A stretch of DNA of 64,000 nucleotides from Chitinivibrionales bacterium (GCA_035516255.1 DATJAL010000016.1:1-64000); one strand, 5' to 3'; counted from the stretch's first letter, positions 8,956-17,356 are shown. Notes: generated by a model from the letters alone, not told the origin. Program-made: numbers and translations.

Positions 8956-10229
8956 GCGGACCCTTTCTGCCGGCCGCGTCTGCGGGCAAGGAGCTGGTGC
9001 GCCCGTGTGAATTCCCCTGTTGTCAACGCGGCCGTTATTGAAAGCTCGCCCGCGAGGCAGACGGCGGCCGCCACCTCGGCAAACGCCCTGGCGCCGTTGT
9101 CACCCGGACAATTTAAAATCGACAGGCAGGCCTGCTGCGTGGGAAGGCCGGTGCCGCCTCCCACGGTTCCCACCATGAGGTTGGGAAGGCTCACCGAAGC
9201 GTACAATCCGCCATCAACCGTCTCCATGCGGGTGAGTCCCACTGCGGATTCGGCTACGCATGCCGCATCCTGGCCACAGGCCAAGTACAGCGCCGCAATG
9301 CTGTTTGCATAATGCCCCTGGAGCCCGATGGTCCCGCTCAGGGACCCGCCAGCGGCAGAGATCCGGCCGTAGGCCGCCATGTCCGCAGCCGTGGTCCTGA
9401 AGAATTCCTTTATCACCCTGTCGGGCAGGCTGACCTCAACCGTAACTTTTTTGCCGCGCACCGAATGAAAGGATTGGAACGATGCCTTCTTGTCACCGGA
9501 CAAGTTCGCTTCAACATAGGAGCGTAATGGTTTGACCGGGCATTCCCTGAGGATGAATGCCCACACCGCTTCGGTGGCTATGGTCACCATGTTCTGGCCC
9601 GATGCGTTCCCGGTGAGATATTCAAAGGAAAGAAAGACCTGGTTCCCATCGATCGTGGTCTTCATGTCGGCCAGAACGCCGTAACGGGTGGTGGCGGCGG
9701 CCTGGACGCGGAAGTCGTCGAAGTGTTCATTTACCCATGCGACAAAGGTGCCGGCTTCAATCATGGAGCCGAACACGAACCCCGGCGACCTGCTCACGCC
9801 CTCGCCGACCACCATGGCCGTGCACCCGCCCGCTGCGGTGATGGCGCGCGAGCCCCGGTGGTACGACGCCACGAGCGCCGCCTCGGTGGTGGCGAGCGGC
9901 ACCAGATAGTCTCCCTGCGCAAACAGCCCGTTCACGCGCAGCGGCCCGGCAAGCCCCACCGGCACCCGCACGGTGCCGACGTAGTTCTCGATATTCTTGA
10001 CGTATGCGTCGTGAAGATCGGTACTGTGGCCGTCGGCGAGCATACCGGCCTGCTCCTCGGACAGGCCGGTCATGGCAAGGCGCTGTTTCATGAGCGCCAG
10101 CGAAGAACCCTTGGGCAGCACCGCCGCCGGCCCGTGCTTGGGGGACAGTTGCACCATGAGCTCCGCAATGGAGCGGCTGGAAAAAAGCTGGGACAGGTAT
10201 TTCTTCACGAACTGCATCGGTTCGGACAT
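8952..10229 (-). CDS. hmgA: Class I-type HMG-CoA reductase
   Basis: This 425-aa enzyme reduces HMG-CoA to mevalonate with two NAD(P)H. Diagnostic segments are ENYVGTVRVPVGLAGPL, PLATTEAALVAS (catalytic Glu116), LSGDKKAS (Lys247/248), ALYLACGQDAACVAES (Asp321), VGTVGGGTGLPTQ, and a C-terminal His411. Together these match the class I (eukaryote/archaea-like) form rather than class II. It is the first gene of the operon; GGAGA lies upstream of ATG 10229. No other mevalonate-pathway gene is in the window, and an MEP-pathway gene (ispD) is present at 42.2 kb. The reading is confident; the physiological role is not. Confidence 0.93.
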   Translation of the reverse strand: MSEPMQFVKKYLSQLFSSRSIAELMVQLSPKHGPAAVLPKGSSLALMKQRLAMTGLSEEQAGMLADGHSTDLHDAYVKNIENYVGTVRVPVGLAGPLRVNGLFAQGDYLVPLATTEAALVASYHRGSRAITAAGGCTAMVVGEGVSRSPGFVFGSMIEAGTFVAWVNEHFDDFRVQAAATTRYGVLADMKTTIDGNQVFLSFEYLTGNASGQNMVTIATEAVWAFILRECPVKPLRSYVEANLSGDKKASFQSFHSVRGKKVTVEVSLPDRVIKEFFRTTAADMAAYGRISAAGGSLSGTIGLQGHYANSIAALYLACGQDAACVAESAVGLTRMETVDGGLYASVSLPNLMVGTVGGGTGLPTQQACLSILNCPGDNGARAFAEVAAAVCLAGELSITAALTTGEFTRAHQLLARRRGRQKGSA

Positions 10230-10244
10230 GGGATCGTTCTCCGG

Positions 10245-10508
10245 TCAGAAGAGGTGAAAAGGCGGTATTGTAAGGTTCGAATTCTGTATTGCCCATGTCT
10301 GGCCATCAGGAAAGGTTATAATTGTACCGGAACTTACTGCTACGAACAGACCATTTCCATGCGTTATAGAATAAAGAGTACCACTTTGAGGATAGGGGTT
10401 TATCAATTTCCATGTTGATTGACAAAAAGAATAGGATGCGAAAGAAAGGAACAATAATATCGATATTTTACATTTGAAGTACAAGCCCTGTTTGTCAATT
10501 ATTGACAT
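10245..10508 (-). pseudogene. N-terminal stump of an exported beta-propeller (BNR-like) protein
   Basis: An 87-codon frame starts at ATG 10508 behind AGGAG and begins with a signal peptide (hydrophobic ISILLFLSFASYSFC). One recognisable repeat of the WxxxxxPxPQSGTLYSITHGNGLFVAVSS...DGQTWAIQNS kind follows, and then it stops. Such repeats normally recur many times, so this is a truncated gene. The DNA is clearly more AT-rich than the operon beside it. Its stop lies only 15 nt from the HMG-CoA reductase start, so the stump's promoter and leader may now drive the operon. Confidence 0.55.
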
Positions 10509-11078
10509 GGTAATGCTCCTTTTCATGGGGTATGAAGTCATTCTCGATTTCCTTATTGCCTCACAGGATGTGAGGCAATTCTCATTCTCGCCACTCTTGA
10601 TATCGTCTTGCTGCATTCAGCCCAACCGGATGTTGCGCCCAACTCTGTGCTTTGCGCACCATGTTCACATATTTAATAGCAGGTCTGGCACCTTGGCACC
10701 AAGTTCTCATGCACCCCTCATTCCGGTATTGTCGGAACCTTGTTCGTATTTTGTCTGCAATTGGGCGAATTTAATATCCTTTGTTGGACCTCAAGGAGTG
10801 TGATGAACTTTCCACCAACGAGAGAATACGCCAGATTCCCTGCCATTGGGCGGTTGTTGTCCGTACGAAAAAATTCATGGACGTCAACTCATGCAGGTGA
10901 TGTACATTGTCCTTACCAGATAACACAGGCTCTCACATAAAATCAGTTCATGCACTTTGTCATAGCAAGGGTATTGCATCAGCATCGCAGGAAGCGGCTT
11001 TACGCTGACAATCCCACGCGGGTTCAATGCCCAAGAAGTAAAAGCTCTTTTATCCATTATGTCGGCAAGGGAAGCTTG
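10509..11078. other. AT-rich decayed intergenic DNA
   Basis: No convincing gene is visible. The short open frames here have no Shine-Dalgarno, no family signature and poor composition. The stretch lies between the truncated propeller gene and the IS66 remnant and probably holds degraded transposon DNA. Confidence 0.5.
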
Positions 11079-11357
11079 ATGCTGACCTTTTCACCGGCAG
11101 TGCGGATATTTGTCTGCTGTGAACCTGTGGATTTACGCCGCACGTATGATGGGCTTTCTGGTCGCGTCGAGTCACTGCTGCACAACGATCCGCTAAGCGG
11201 CCACCTGTTTGTGTTTTTCAATAAGCGCCGCAACCAGGTGAGGATTCTCATGTGGGATAGAACCGGATACTGCTTATTTGGTAAGAGGCTTGAGCGGGGG
11301 CGTTTTGTAATCGGCGAATGTACGTCTTCAAAAGGTTGTGGACAGAAGATTGTCTAA
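11079..11357 (+). pseudogene. IS66-family TnpB (Orf2) remnant
   Basis: A 92-codon frame from ATG 11079 has the typical IS66 Orf2 sequence: a start near MLTFSPAVRIFVC, then EPVDLRRTYDGLSG, DPLSGHLFVFFNKRR and ILMWDRTGYCLFGKRLERGRF. Intact TnpB is about 115 aa; here homology ends after ERGRF and the tail is unrelated. No intact TnpA or TnpC (the DDE transposase) is visible on either side, so the element cannot transpose by itself. It marks this AT-rich island as an insertion site. Confidence 0.8.
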
Positions 11358-11696
11358 ATCAAGAGATGCCCTTATGCGCTATCAAAGGCTCTGTAATCAA
11401 ATGTTTCGTGGTAACTATTCCCATCGCGTTTATTGCGAATATGGCGCTTCCACCTGCCAACCACATGCCTGTCCTTTCCGGTTTACATCATCATTATTTC
11501 AGGATGGCAGCATAGCGGATGGAATTTTTCCATAGCACGCCCTTCTGAGAAGAGGCTTTTTTTAATTTGCTTGGATGAGAACTTGGAAACTACTATGATG
11601 TCGTGGTTCGATTGCGCTACGACCGTATTTACGCCTCCAAAACAAGGGCGAGTATGACCGCATTTGCCGCCCCACGAGCCAATCCGGGATGATGTT
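11358..11696. other. Degraded IS DNA, no gene
   Basis: There is no supported gene. It contains the second copy of the 24-nt repeat (11517-11540), probably marking the edge of the IS66-derived DNA, and short unrelated open frames. Confidence 0.45.
11517..11540. repeat. 24-nt repeat, possible IS terminus (right copy)
   Basis: It matches 119-142 in the same orientation with a single C/G difference. It lies 160 nt downstream of the IS66 tnpB remnant, consistent with the outer end of that element. Confidence 0.4.
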
Positions 11697-11733
11697 AAAA
11701 AAACCCCTTCCCTTTTGGGAAGCGGCTTTTTTA
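11697..11733. terminator. Hairpin terminator downstream of the chitinase operon
   Basis: The stem CTTCCC/GGGAAG (11707-11712 with 11717-11722) has a TTTT loop and is flanked by an A7 tract on one side and T6 on the other. It can therefore act in both directions. It lies about 50 nt past the stop of the minus-strand chitinase. Confidence 0.7.
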
Positions 11734-11781
11734 TTCGAAAGAACGAGAAAAATCCGTGACCGACTAATCAATCGTAACGGT

Positions 11782-12876
11782 TTATTTGATTTTTAGGATA
11801 TAATTATTCCCATTGACATTAATAGATTTTTGCAGCATTAACGCACCGCGCGATTGCGTTATGAGCCGGCCTAGTATGTCATAGGTTCCCGTCTTCTTCT
11901 GAGGTTCCGCAGAAACCACCCTGGCAATCACAGGTGCTGCCTCAACCGGCGCATTAAAAGCCTTGAAGATGGTCAGATATGACTTATTTGCATCGGCATC
12001 CATGGCCCAGAACGCCAGAAGGCCGATATAGCTGTTCTCATTGGCATAATTCAGAACTGCCTGCGCATTCGCCGTTGTGAAGTTTTCGCATGACACGTCG
12101 TTGACGCCGATCATGGGCGTGATGCCGATTCTGGATGAAATGCCCAAGTTGTTCAACTGGTCGTGCGTGTTGGTCGCCGCGTTGATCGCGGCCTGGCCCA
12201 TGTCGATGTTGCACGCGCCGTAGTCCATTGCCATGACATTGACAATATCCACCTGCACGCCGTTCGTCTTGGCGTTCGAGAGCAGGTTCAGGCCGTCCTG
12301 GGTGAGTCCTTCGGGCATGACCGGCAGCGTGTAGGAGACCTTCAGGCCCGGGTTTGCCGCCTGCAGGTTCTTGAGCGCCTGGTTGCGGCGGTCGATGGCC
12401 GTCGCATCCGCGATGAACGCTCCCTCAATGTCAAGATCCATCCATTTCAAGCCGTATTTCGTGATCACCTGCTGGTACGCGGCCTGCAGCGCGGTTGCAC
12501 TGGTGTATACCTGGGCAAGCTCACTGCCCGACGCGCCGCCAAAGGAGATGATCACGTCCCCGCCCTGCGCCCGCAGCGCCGCGATGTCGCTCACGTATTT
12601 GTCGTCGCTCATGGGCATGGTGCCGTCCCAGTACGGCGCGCTGTTCGCCGTACCGTTGGAAATAATAAAGGCGAGCGTGTAGAATTTATTGCCCGTGCTG
12701 GTCGCCAGGCTGGACACGGACAAGCTTCCCCAACATTCCACGTACGGGGCGCACACCTTGCTGGGAAAATCGTTGGTGCTTTTTAAGGCAAAAGGATCCG
12801 CGCAAGGTCCTGTCCGTAAAAGTGCCGCAAAGCATAAAATCATAATCGACATACCAAGGATTTCCTCCCTTTTCAT
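11782..12876 (-). CDS. Secreted GH18 chitinase-like protein with C-terminal sorting-like domain
   Basis: This 364-aa protein starts at ATG 12876, with AAGGAGG six bases upstream; the 13-codon upstream extension lacks a ribosome site. A signal peptide covers about residues 1-24. The GH18 active-site pattern D-x-D-x-E is present in KWMDLDIEG, preceded by VIISFGGASGSE. GH18 enzymes hydrolyse beta-1,4-GlcNAc links using substrate-assisted catalysis. The last 40 residues (GTYDILGRLITQ...NGNNYILKIK) resemble the C-terminal signals of type IX-secreted FCB proteins. It is the second gene of a two-chitinase operon, 45 nt after the first. Confidence 0.85.
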   Translation of the reverse strand: MKREEILGMSIMILCFAALLRTGPCADPFALKSTNDFPSKVCAPYVECWGSLSVSSLATSTGNKFYTLAFIISNGTANSAPYWDGTMPMSDDKYVSDIAALRAQGGDVIISFGGASGSELAQVYTSATALQAAYQQVITKYGLKWMDLDIEGAFIADATAIDRRNQALKNLQAANPGLKVSYTLPVMPEGLTQDGLNLLSNAKTNGVQVDIVNVMAMDYGACNIDMGQAAINAATNTHDQLNNLGISSRIGITPMIGVNDVSCENFTTANAQAVLNYANENSYIGLLAFWAMDADANKSYLTIFKAFNAPVEAAPVIARVVSAEPQKKTGTYDILGRLITQSRGALMLQKSINVNGNNYILKIK

Positions 12877-12921
12877 GATTTTCCTCCTTGTTTTAAAACT
12901 AGAAAAACCGGGCATTGACAG

Positions 12922-14082
12922 TTATTTGACCGTTATCATGCCGGCCTCGGTGCTCACCTGCGTGGACATCCTTACAACATAGGATCCCGGGCTGATTGAT
13001 ATGCCCGAGCAGTGGCTGCCCAATACAATAGTATATACCGGTCCCGCGTCGCGCATACCAAGGGCCAGATTTCTCACCAGGACGCCGTTTGCGCTGAAAA
13101 GGCTCAGGTCCACGGCCTGGGCCGACGGCACCGAATAACGAATTTCGCTCTGCCGCACCCCGTTGTTTACAATAGCGAACATTGCCTTCTGCCCGCGGTG
13201 CGCGGCGGCAAGCGGCAGGGGCGCTATCCCCGTGGTCATCTTGTTCACATAGTATGCGGTGACGCTGTCGCACGGCTCCGGCGCGCGATCGATCTCCCAC
13301 ACCATGATGCCGCCGCACCCGTTGTTGATCGAATACAGGCATTTGGCGTTGATGTCCGCGGGGTTCCCGTTGGGGCCGTTGCCGCACTCGTTGGGGCCAT
13401 CCACCTCGTTGTCGGTGTCGTATCCGTAGCCGATGCCGAGTTTACTCTTCGGAACGCCCTTGCCCGTGAACGCCGCGACCTCCTGCGGACTCGCGCTTGC
13501 CAGGTCATAATATGACATGATGTTCATCTGGTCCACGTACTGATATACCGGCGCGCTCACCGTGGAGTAGTAATCGGCCACCGCAGCGGTGAGCAGCGGT
13601 TTGGGCGTTATTTTCACCAGGGCGGTGTTCAGGCCCTGGAACAGGGCGAGATACCGGGAGGCCGTGATGCCGTTGCCGTCGTCTTCCCAGTCTATGTCGA
13701 TGCCGTCGAACCCGTTCGCCTGCATGAAGCTCACCATGCTGTTCACAAAGGTGTTCAGGATGGTCGCGTTTGCCGTTGCGGTTTCGAAGTTTGCGGCCGC
13801 TCCGGCGCCGCCCACGCAAATGACCGCCTTGGTATTATTCTGATGGCACGCGGTGGTAAAGTTTTTTGCGGTGGCCGCGTCCAGGCCGGTCACTGCACCC
13901 GAACTGTTTGCATTGATGGAAAACCAGAACACATGGGTGTAGCATTTCCAGTTTATCTTGGAAATGGGAAAATTGGCGTAGTTCGGTAGATATCCCGCGG
14001 ACCATCCGACGTATTTGCGCTGGCAGAACGCAAATGACCAAAGCAGAACAATCGTTAAGAAAAGAATTTGAAACTTTTTCAT
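12922..14082 (-). CDS. Secreted GH18 chitinase with C-terminal sorting-like domain
   Basis: This 386-aa protein has a signal peptide (MKKFQILFLTIVLLWSFAFC), the GH18 beta-1 strand YVGWSAGYLPNY, the SxGG-like ICVGGAG, and a canonical catalytic FDGIDIDWEDDG with the acid Glu. It should degrade chitin or chito-oligosaccharides outside the cell. The final ~90 residues form a beta-rich domain ending GSYVVRMSTQ...AGMITVK, like type IX sorting domains. GGGAGG precedes ATG 14082. It is first in the operon with the second GH18; the two are clearly diverged, so they probably differ in product or mode. Confidence 0.92.
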   Translation of the reverse strand: MKKFQILFLTIVLLWSFAFCQRKYVGWSAGYLPNYANFPISKINWKCYTHVFWFSINANSSGAVTGLDAATAKNFTTACHQNNTKAVICVGGAGAAANFETATANATILNTFVNSMVSFMQANGFDGIDIDWEDDGNGITASRYLALFQGLNTALVKITPKPLLTAAVADYYSTVSAPVYQYVDQMNIMSYYDLASASPQEVAAFTGKGVPKSKLGIGYGYDTDNEVDGPNECGNGPNGNPADINAKCLYSINNGCGGIMVWEIDRAPEPCDSVTAYYVNKMTTGIAPLPLAAAHRGQKAMFAIVNNGVRQSEIRYSVPSAQAVDLSLFSANGVLVRNLALGMRDAGPVYTIVLGSHCSGISISPGSYVVRMSTQVSTEAGMITVK

Positions 14083-14412
14083 GGTCCCTCCCGAAAAAAA
14101 TGTTTAATTGATGATGAAAGTATCGCCCATATTGCGCCAAGGGCTAACGGTAATATAATAAGAATAATTTGATATTGCAAAATAAATAGTAAATATCATA
14201 TTTAACACATTGAATTATAATGCTAATTAATATTTTAATATATTATTATGGGTATATTTTTGGACATGAAAAAAATTATTTGACAGCTTTTTTTCAAATC
14301 GCCCGGCATTTCCGTAGTTCCCATGTTGTGAATCATTCTCCGCGGGATTTTCGCCCATGGCAAATCGTATTTTTCATATTCATTATATTACCGTCTGCCG
14401 CAAAGGTGCGTC
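14083..14412. promoter_or_regulatory. AT-rich divergent promoter region (chitinase operon / DAHP synthase)
   Basis: This 330-bp spacer between two divergent genes is far more AT-rich than its surroundings. It has several TATAAT-like and TTGACA-like hexamers but no pair with convincing 16-18 nt spacing. It must hold both promoters. I see no gene and no clear operator. Confidence 0.5.
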
Positions 14413-15441
14413 ATGAGCTTCAAAAAATTGAAAAAGGTCCCCACTGTCAAGGAAATCATTTCCCTGATGCCGCTGCCCAAAGGTGGCGCTGCGGTCAAAA
14501 AGCAGCGCGACGAGGAGATCATCGCGGCGCTCACCGGAGCATCAGACCGGTTCGTGCTCATCATCGGCCCGTGTTCGGCGCACGACGAGGACGCGGTGTG
14601 CGACTATATAACGAGGCTGGCGAAAATCGGCGAGCAGGTAAAAGACAGGCTCGTGCTGGTCCCGCGCATCTACACCAACAAGCCGCGCACGACCGGCGTA
14701 GGATACAAGGGCATGGCGCACCAGCCAGACCCGCAAAAGGAACCCAACATCGTTGAGGGGCTGCGCGCCATCCGCAGGATGCACATCCGCGCGCTCACGG
14801 AAACGGGCCTTTCAGCCGCCGACGAGATGCTGTACCCGGAAAACTATCCCTATCTCGAAGACCTGCTGTCGTACGTGACCATCGGCGCGCGTTCGGTGGA
14901 GAACCAGGCCCACCGGCTCACGGTAAGCGGGCTCGACGTGCCCATCGGCGCGAAAAACCCGACCAGCGGCGACCTCGAGGTGATGTTCAATGCGATCGGC
15001 GCCGCGCAGGTGGGCCACGTGTTTTTGTACAACGGCTGGGAGGTGAGCACCAGCGGCAATCCCTATGCGCACGCGGTGCTGCGCGGCGCGGTCAACCACT
15101 ACGGCCAGAACATCCCCAACTATCACTTCGAGGACCTCATGCTGTGCGCCGAGAAATACCACAAGCGCGGACTTGTCAATCCGGCAATCATCGTCGACAC
15201 CAACCATTCGAACTCCAACAAACGGTTCAAGGAGCAGCCGCGCATCGCGCTCGAGGTGATGGAAAGCCGCAGGCACTCGCCGCTGCTCGCAAAAATGGTG
15301 CGCGGGCTCATGGTCGAGAGCTTCATCGAGGAAGGCACGCAGAAAGCCGATGGGAATGTTTACGGAAAGTCAATCACGGACCCGTGCCTGGGGTGGGACG
15401 ATACGGAGCGGCTGATTTTGGAGTTGGCCGACAAGGCATAA
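14413..15441 (+). CDS. aroG: 3-deoxy-7-phosphoheptulonate (DAHP) synthase, class I
   Basis: This 342-aa enzyme condenses PEP and erythrose 4-phosphate to DAHP, the first step of the shikimate pathway. It shows the AroF/G/H class pattern: FVLIIGPCSAHDEDAVCDYITRL, VPRIYTNKPRTTGVGYKG, GARSVENQAHR, GAKNPTSGDLEVMFNAI, VDTNHSNSNK and a C-terminal GKSITDPCLGWDDTERLI. Length matches the roughly 350-aa class. AAAGGTG lies just before ATG 14413. It stands alone here, with no aro or trp neighbour, and is followed by a structured repeat rather than an ordinary terminator. Which aromatic amino acid inhibits it cannot be told. Confidence 0.93.
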   Translation: MSFKKLKKVPTVKEIISLMPLPKGGAAVKKQRDEEIIAALTGASDRFVLIIGPCSAHDEDAVCDYITRLAKIGEQVKDRLVLVPRIYTNKPRTTGVGYKGMAHQPDPQKEPNIVEGLRAIRRMHIRALTETGLSAADEMLYPENYPYLEDLLSYVTIGARSVENQAHRLTVSGLDVPIGAKNPTSGDLEVMFNAIGAAQVGHVFLYNGWEVSTSGNPYAHAVLRGAVNHYGQNIPNYHFEDLMLCAEKYHKRGLVNPAIIVDTNHSNSNKRFKEQPRIALEVMESRRHSPLLAKMVRGLMVESFIEEGTQKADGNVYGKSITDPCLGWDDTERLILELADKA

Positions 15442-15446
15442 AGATG

Positions 15447-15592
15447 ATTCTGGCGGGGGAAGTCTCCCCCTGGGGTGCAGCTTCCGCCGCCTCCTTGACA
15501 AAATACGAATCTGGGAAGGCGGCGGCGATCTGCACCCACACCCCCTCTTTGGCACCGGGACTCTCGTTGCCGGCTGGCATTCGGGTGGCTGT
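15447..15592 (+). repeat. Structured dispersed repeat, family A, copy 1
   Basis: It is closely similar to 33135-33278. It begins with a small hairpin (GGGGGA/TCTCCCCC). A longer stem follows, pairing GGGTGCAG..CCGCCGCC (15472-15491) with GGCGGCGG..CTGCACCC (15518-15537). Copy 2 has CGG/CCG where this copy has CAG/CTG, a compensatory change. It lies directly downstream of the DAHP synthase stop. Confidence 0.7.
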
Positions 15593-15895
15593 CGAGACAC
15601 CGTGGTAATAGAGAGTTTTCGTCCGTGGAAGAAAAGAGATATTATATGGGCATCAAGTAAAAATGCCCCATGTCAATAAACGCTATCAGCAATAATTAAT
15701 TAGACAATAGTATTTTTTTGACCGGTGACCGCTGAATGTTGGCCTTTGGACGCACCTGCGAACGGCGGTTGAAAAGCAGATAAAATATTTTTGGAAACCA
15801 CTCCGAGGAATTCGACTAACCTAGTGCGGGACCTGCGGAAGGGACATTGCGTTTTCCGATTGGCGCCACTGGATGTTATTGACTAATCAGAACTT

Positions 15896-16055
15896 CGCCG
15901 CCGCGTTAGGGGCGACTGGAGGCCGCTGTGGAGAGCGGTGCTGACCGGACGCCGCCGTGAAGCGGCATAGCGCCGTGGCAGCCGGAGCCGAAGGCGAAAC
16001 CGGAAGGAGAACCGACCCGACCCTGAGCCTTGGCGAAGGGGAGGGGAACGCTCCT
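15896..16055 (+). repeat. Structured dispersed repeat, family B, copy 1
   Basis: It runs from GCCGCCGCGTTAGG to GGGGAACGC with three or four internal hairpins. It matches 29359-29508 (reverse orientation) very closely and 30502-30670 and 23243-23394 more loosely. The preceding ~70 nt also match the family C leader seen at the last two sites. It ends 2 nt from the stop of the converging protease gene. The stretch 15593-15895 between the two repeats holds no gene. Confidence 0.7.
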
Positions 16056-16056
16056 A

Positions 16057-17073
16057 TCAATTTGATTTTCTAAAAACCGACGCCGACACACGCATCAACC
16101 TCTTTTTCTCCCATGCGGCCTCTTTTGTAAACCCAAGATCCTCATACACCTCCCCCAGCCGTTTGTAATATTTCATCACGTCAAAGCCGACGCTGCGCTG
16201 CAGCTTGCGCAGGTCGACCGGGCACAGCTGCAAGGGCGTGGTGTCGAACTCGCCGATATGGTTGCAGCCGTTTTCCACGCAATGAAAGAAGATGCAATGC
16301 GCGAGGCCGAAAATGTGCAGGCCCTCGTGCGCGAGTATCTTGCAGCTCCGCTTGAGCATTATCTTGTCCCTCGCCTTCCCCGGCTCCTCGCCGTAAAATG
16401 CCGGGTCGTAGCGCGCGAAGCTGTAGGTGCCCACGCGATCGTTGAATGACGCGAGCCCGAACACGAAGTTCCAGCCCGGCCCCGGATACATGTCCTCCAT
16501 GGTGATGCCGAGCATGGCGAACGCGTCGGCCGGGAGTTTTTTCTTCATGAGGGCGAGCACGTCGGTCGCGAGCAGTTGGCCGCTTTTATTGTGTGCGTCC
16601 CTTCTCCTGAAAACGTCCTTGTCGGATAAGACGAGGACCGGAAGGATCTTCACCTTCATCGCGAAAAACGCCCCCGCGAACTCTCCTAATTTGTCAAGCG
16701 GCGGGCCGTTGGCATTTGCCATGTCGCACAGCGGCAGGAGGTAGATCACGTTCCGAATGGAATCGGGCATGTTCGGCTTTGCATCGAGCCACTGCTGATA
16801 GGTCTGGCCGTCCTCCTGGTAATCCGCAAGCCAGTCCATGCACGTCGGCGCCGGGATGGGCGGGAAGTCTTCGCAGGTGTCAAGCGCAGCGCGCAGGGCC
16901 GCGGGCAGCCCGGCGGTGGGGCCGATGGCGGCGAAACGCTGTTTGGGGCCGGGCGGCGTGAAGTCGATGGCTGAGGACGAAATGAAAAGAAAAAGCAGGA
17001 GCCAGGATGGATTTCTGAAATAACGACAGGATCTGGACAAAAAGCCGCAATGCATTGAATTACTATTGTTCAT
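16057..17073 (-). CDS. Exported archaemetzincin-like zinc metalloprotease (M54)
   Basis: This 338-aa protein has a hydrophobic signal/anchor segment (about 23-36) and a C-terminal peptidase region. The zinc motif HEGLHIFGLAHC (249-260) fits the M54 pattern HExxHxxGxxHC, and Cys265 follows with the expected spacing. FVFGLASFNDRVGTYSFARYDP matches the family beta-strand region. The usual CxM and closing CxxC are altered: C-V-E-N at 265, and CPVD at 284 instead of CxxC. The structural zinc site may therefore be rebuilt using Cys270. Most archaemetzincins are cytosolic, so an export signal is unusual. No Shine-Dalgarno is seen; a second Met at codon 7 is possible. Confidence 0.75.
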   Translation of the reverse strand: MNNSNSMHCGFLSRSCRYFRNPSWLLLFLFISSSAIDFTPPGPKQRFAAIGPTAGLPAALRAALDTCEDFPPIPAPTCMDWLADYQEDGQTYQQWLDAKPNMPDSIRNVIYLLPLCDMANANGPPLDKLGEFAGAFFAMKVKILPVLVLSDKDVFRRRDAHNKSGQLLATDVLALMKKKLPADAFAMLGITMEDMYPGPGWNFVFGLASFNDRVGTYSFARYDPAFYGEEPGKARDKIMLKRSCKILAHEGLHIFGLAHCIFFHCVENGCNHIGEFDTTPLQLCPVDLRKLQRSVGFDVMKYYKRLGEVYEDLGFTKEAAWEKKRLMRVSASVFRKSN

Positions 17074-17356
17074 TTAAAAAGTACGGTAAGAAATGGAAAT
17101 GCCTTCAATGCGACAATAAGGACAATTTCATTTTTAGGGCGCATTTTTCACATCATCGCAATGGAACATCGTTTTACTTCCATCCTGGGTCAAAGCCCCG
17201 GGCCGCTCGGGTGATTAATTATTTGTTATGACTGGGATAAAATTCCTTGACAGCCGTTCGCCCTGAGATTGTCGAAGGGCAGCCGGCCATGCTCCCCTTT
17301 TGTCAAGTTCCAGCAAATTCTGCTCAGCGCAACCGGTCATGTGCCGGCTTTGGCTA

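Noticed and set aside
15447-15592. Family A element as a riboswitch
   Set aside because: Neither copy lies in the 5' leader of a same-strand gene; both are next to gene 3' ends and the sequence fits no riboswitch class I know.
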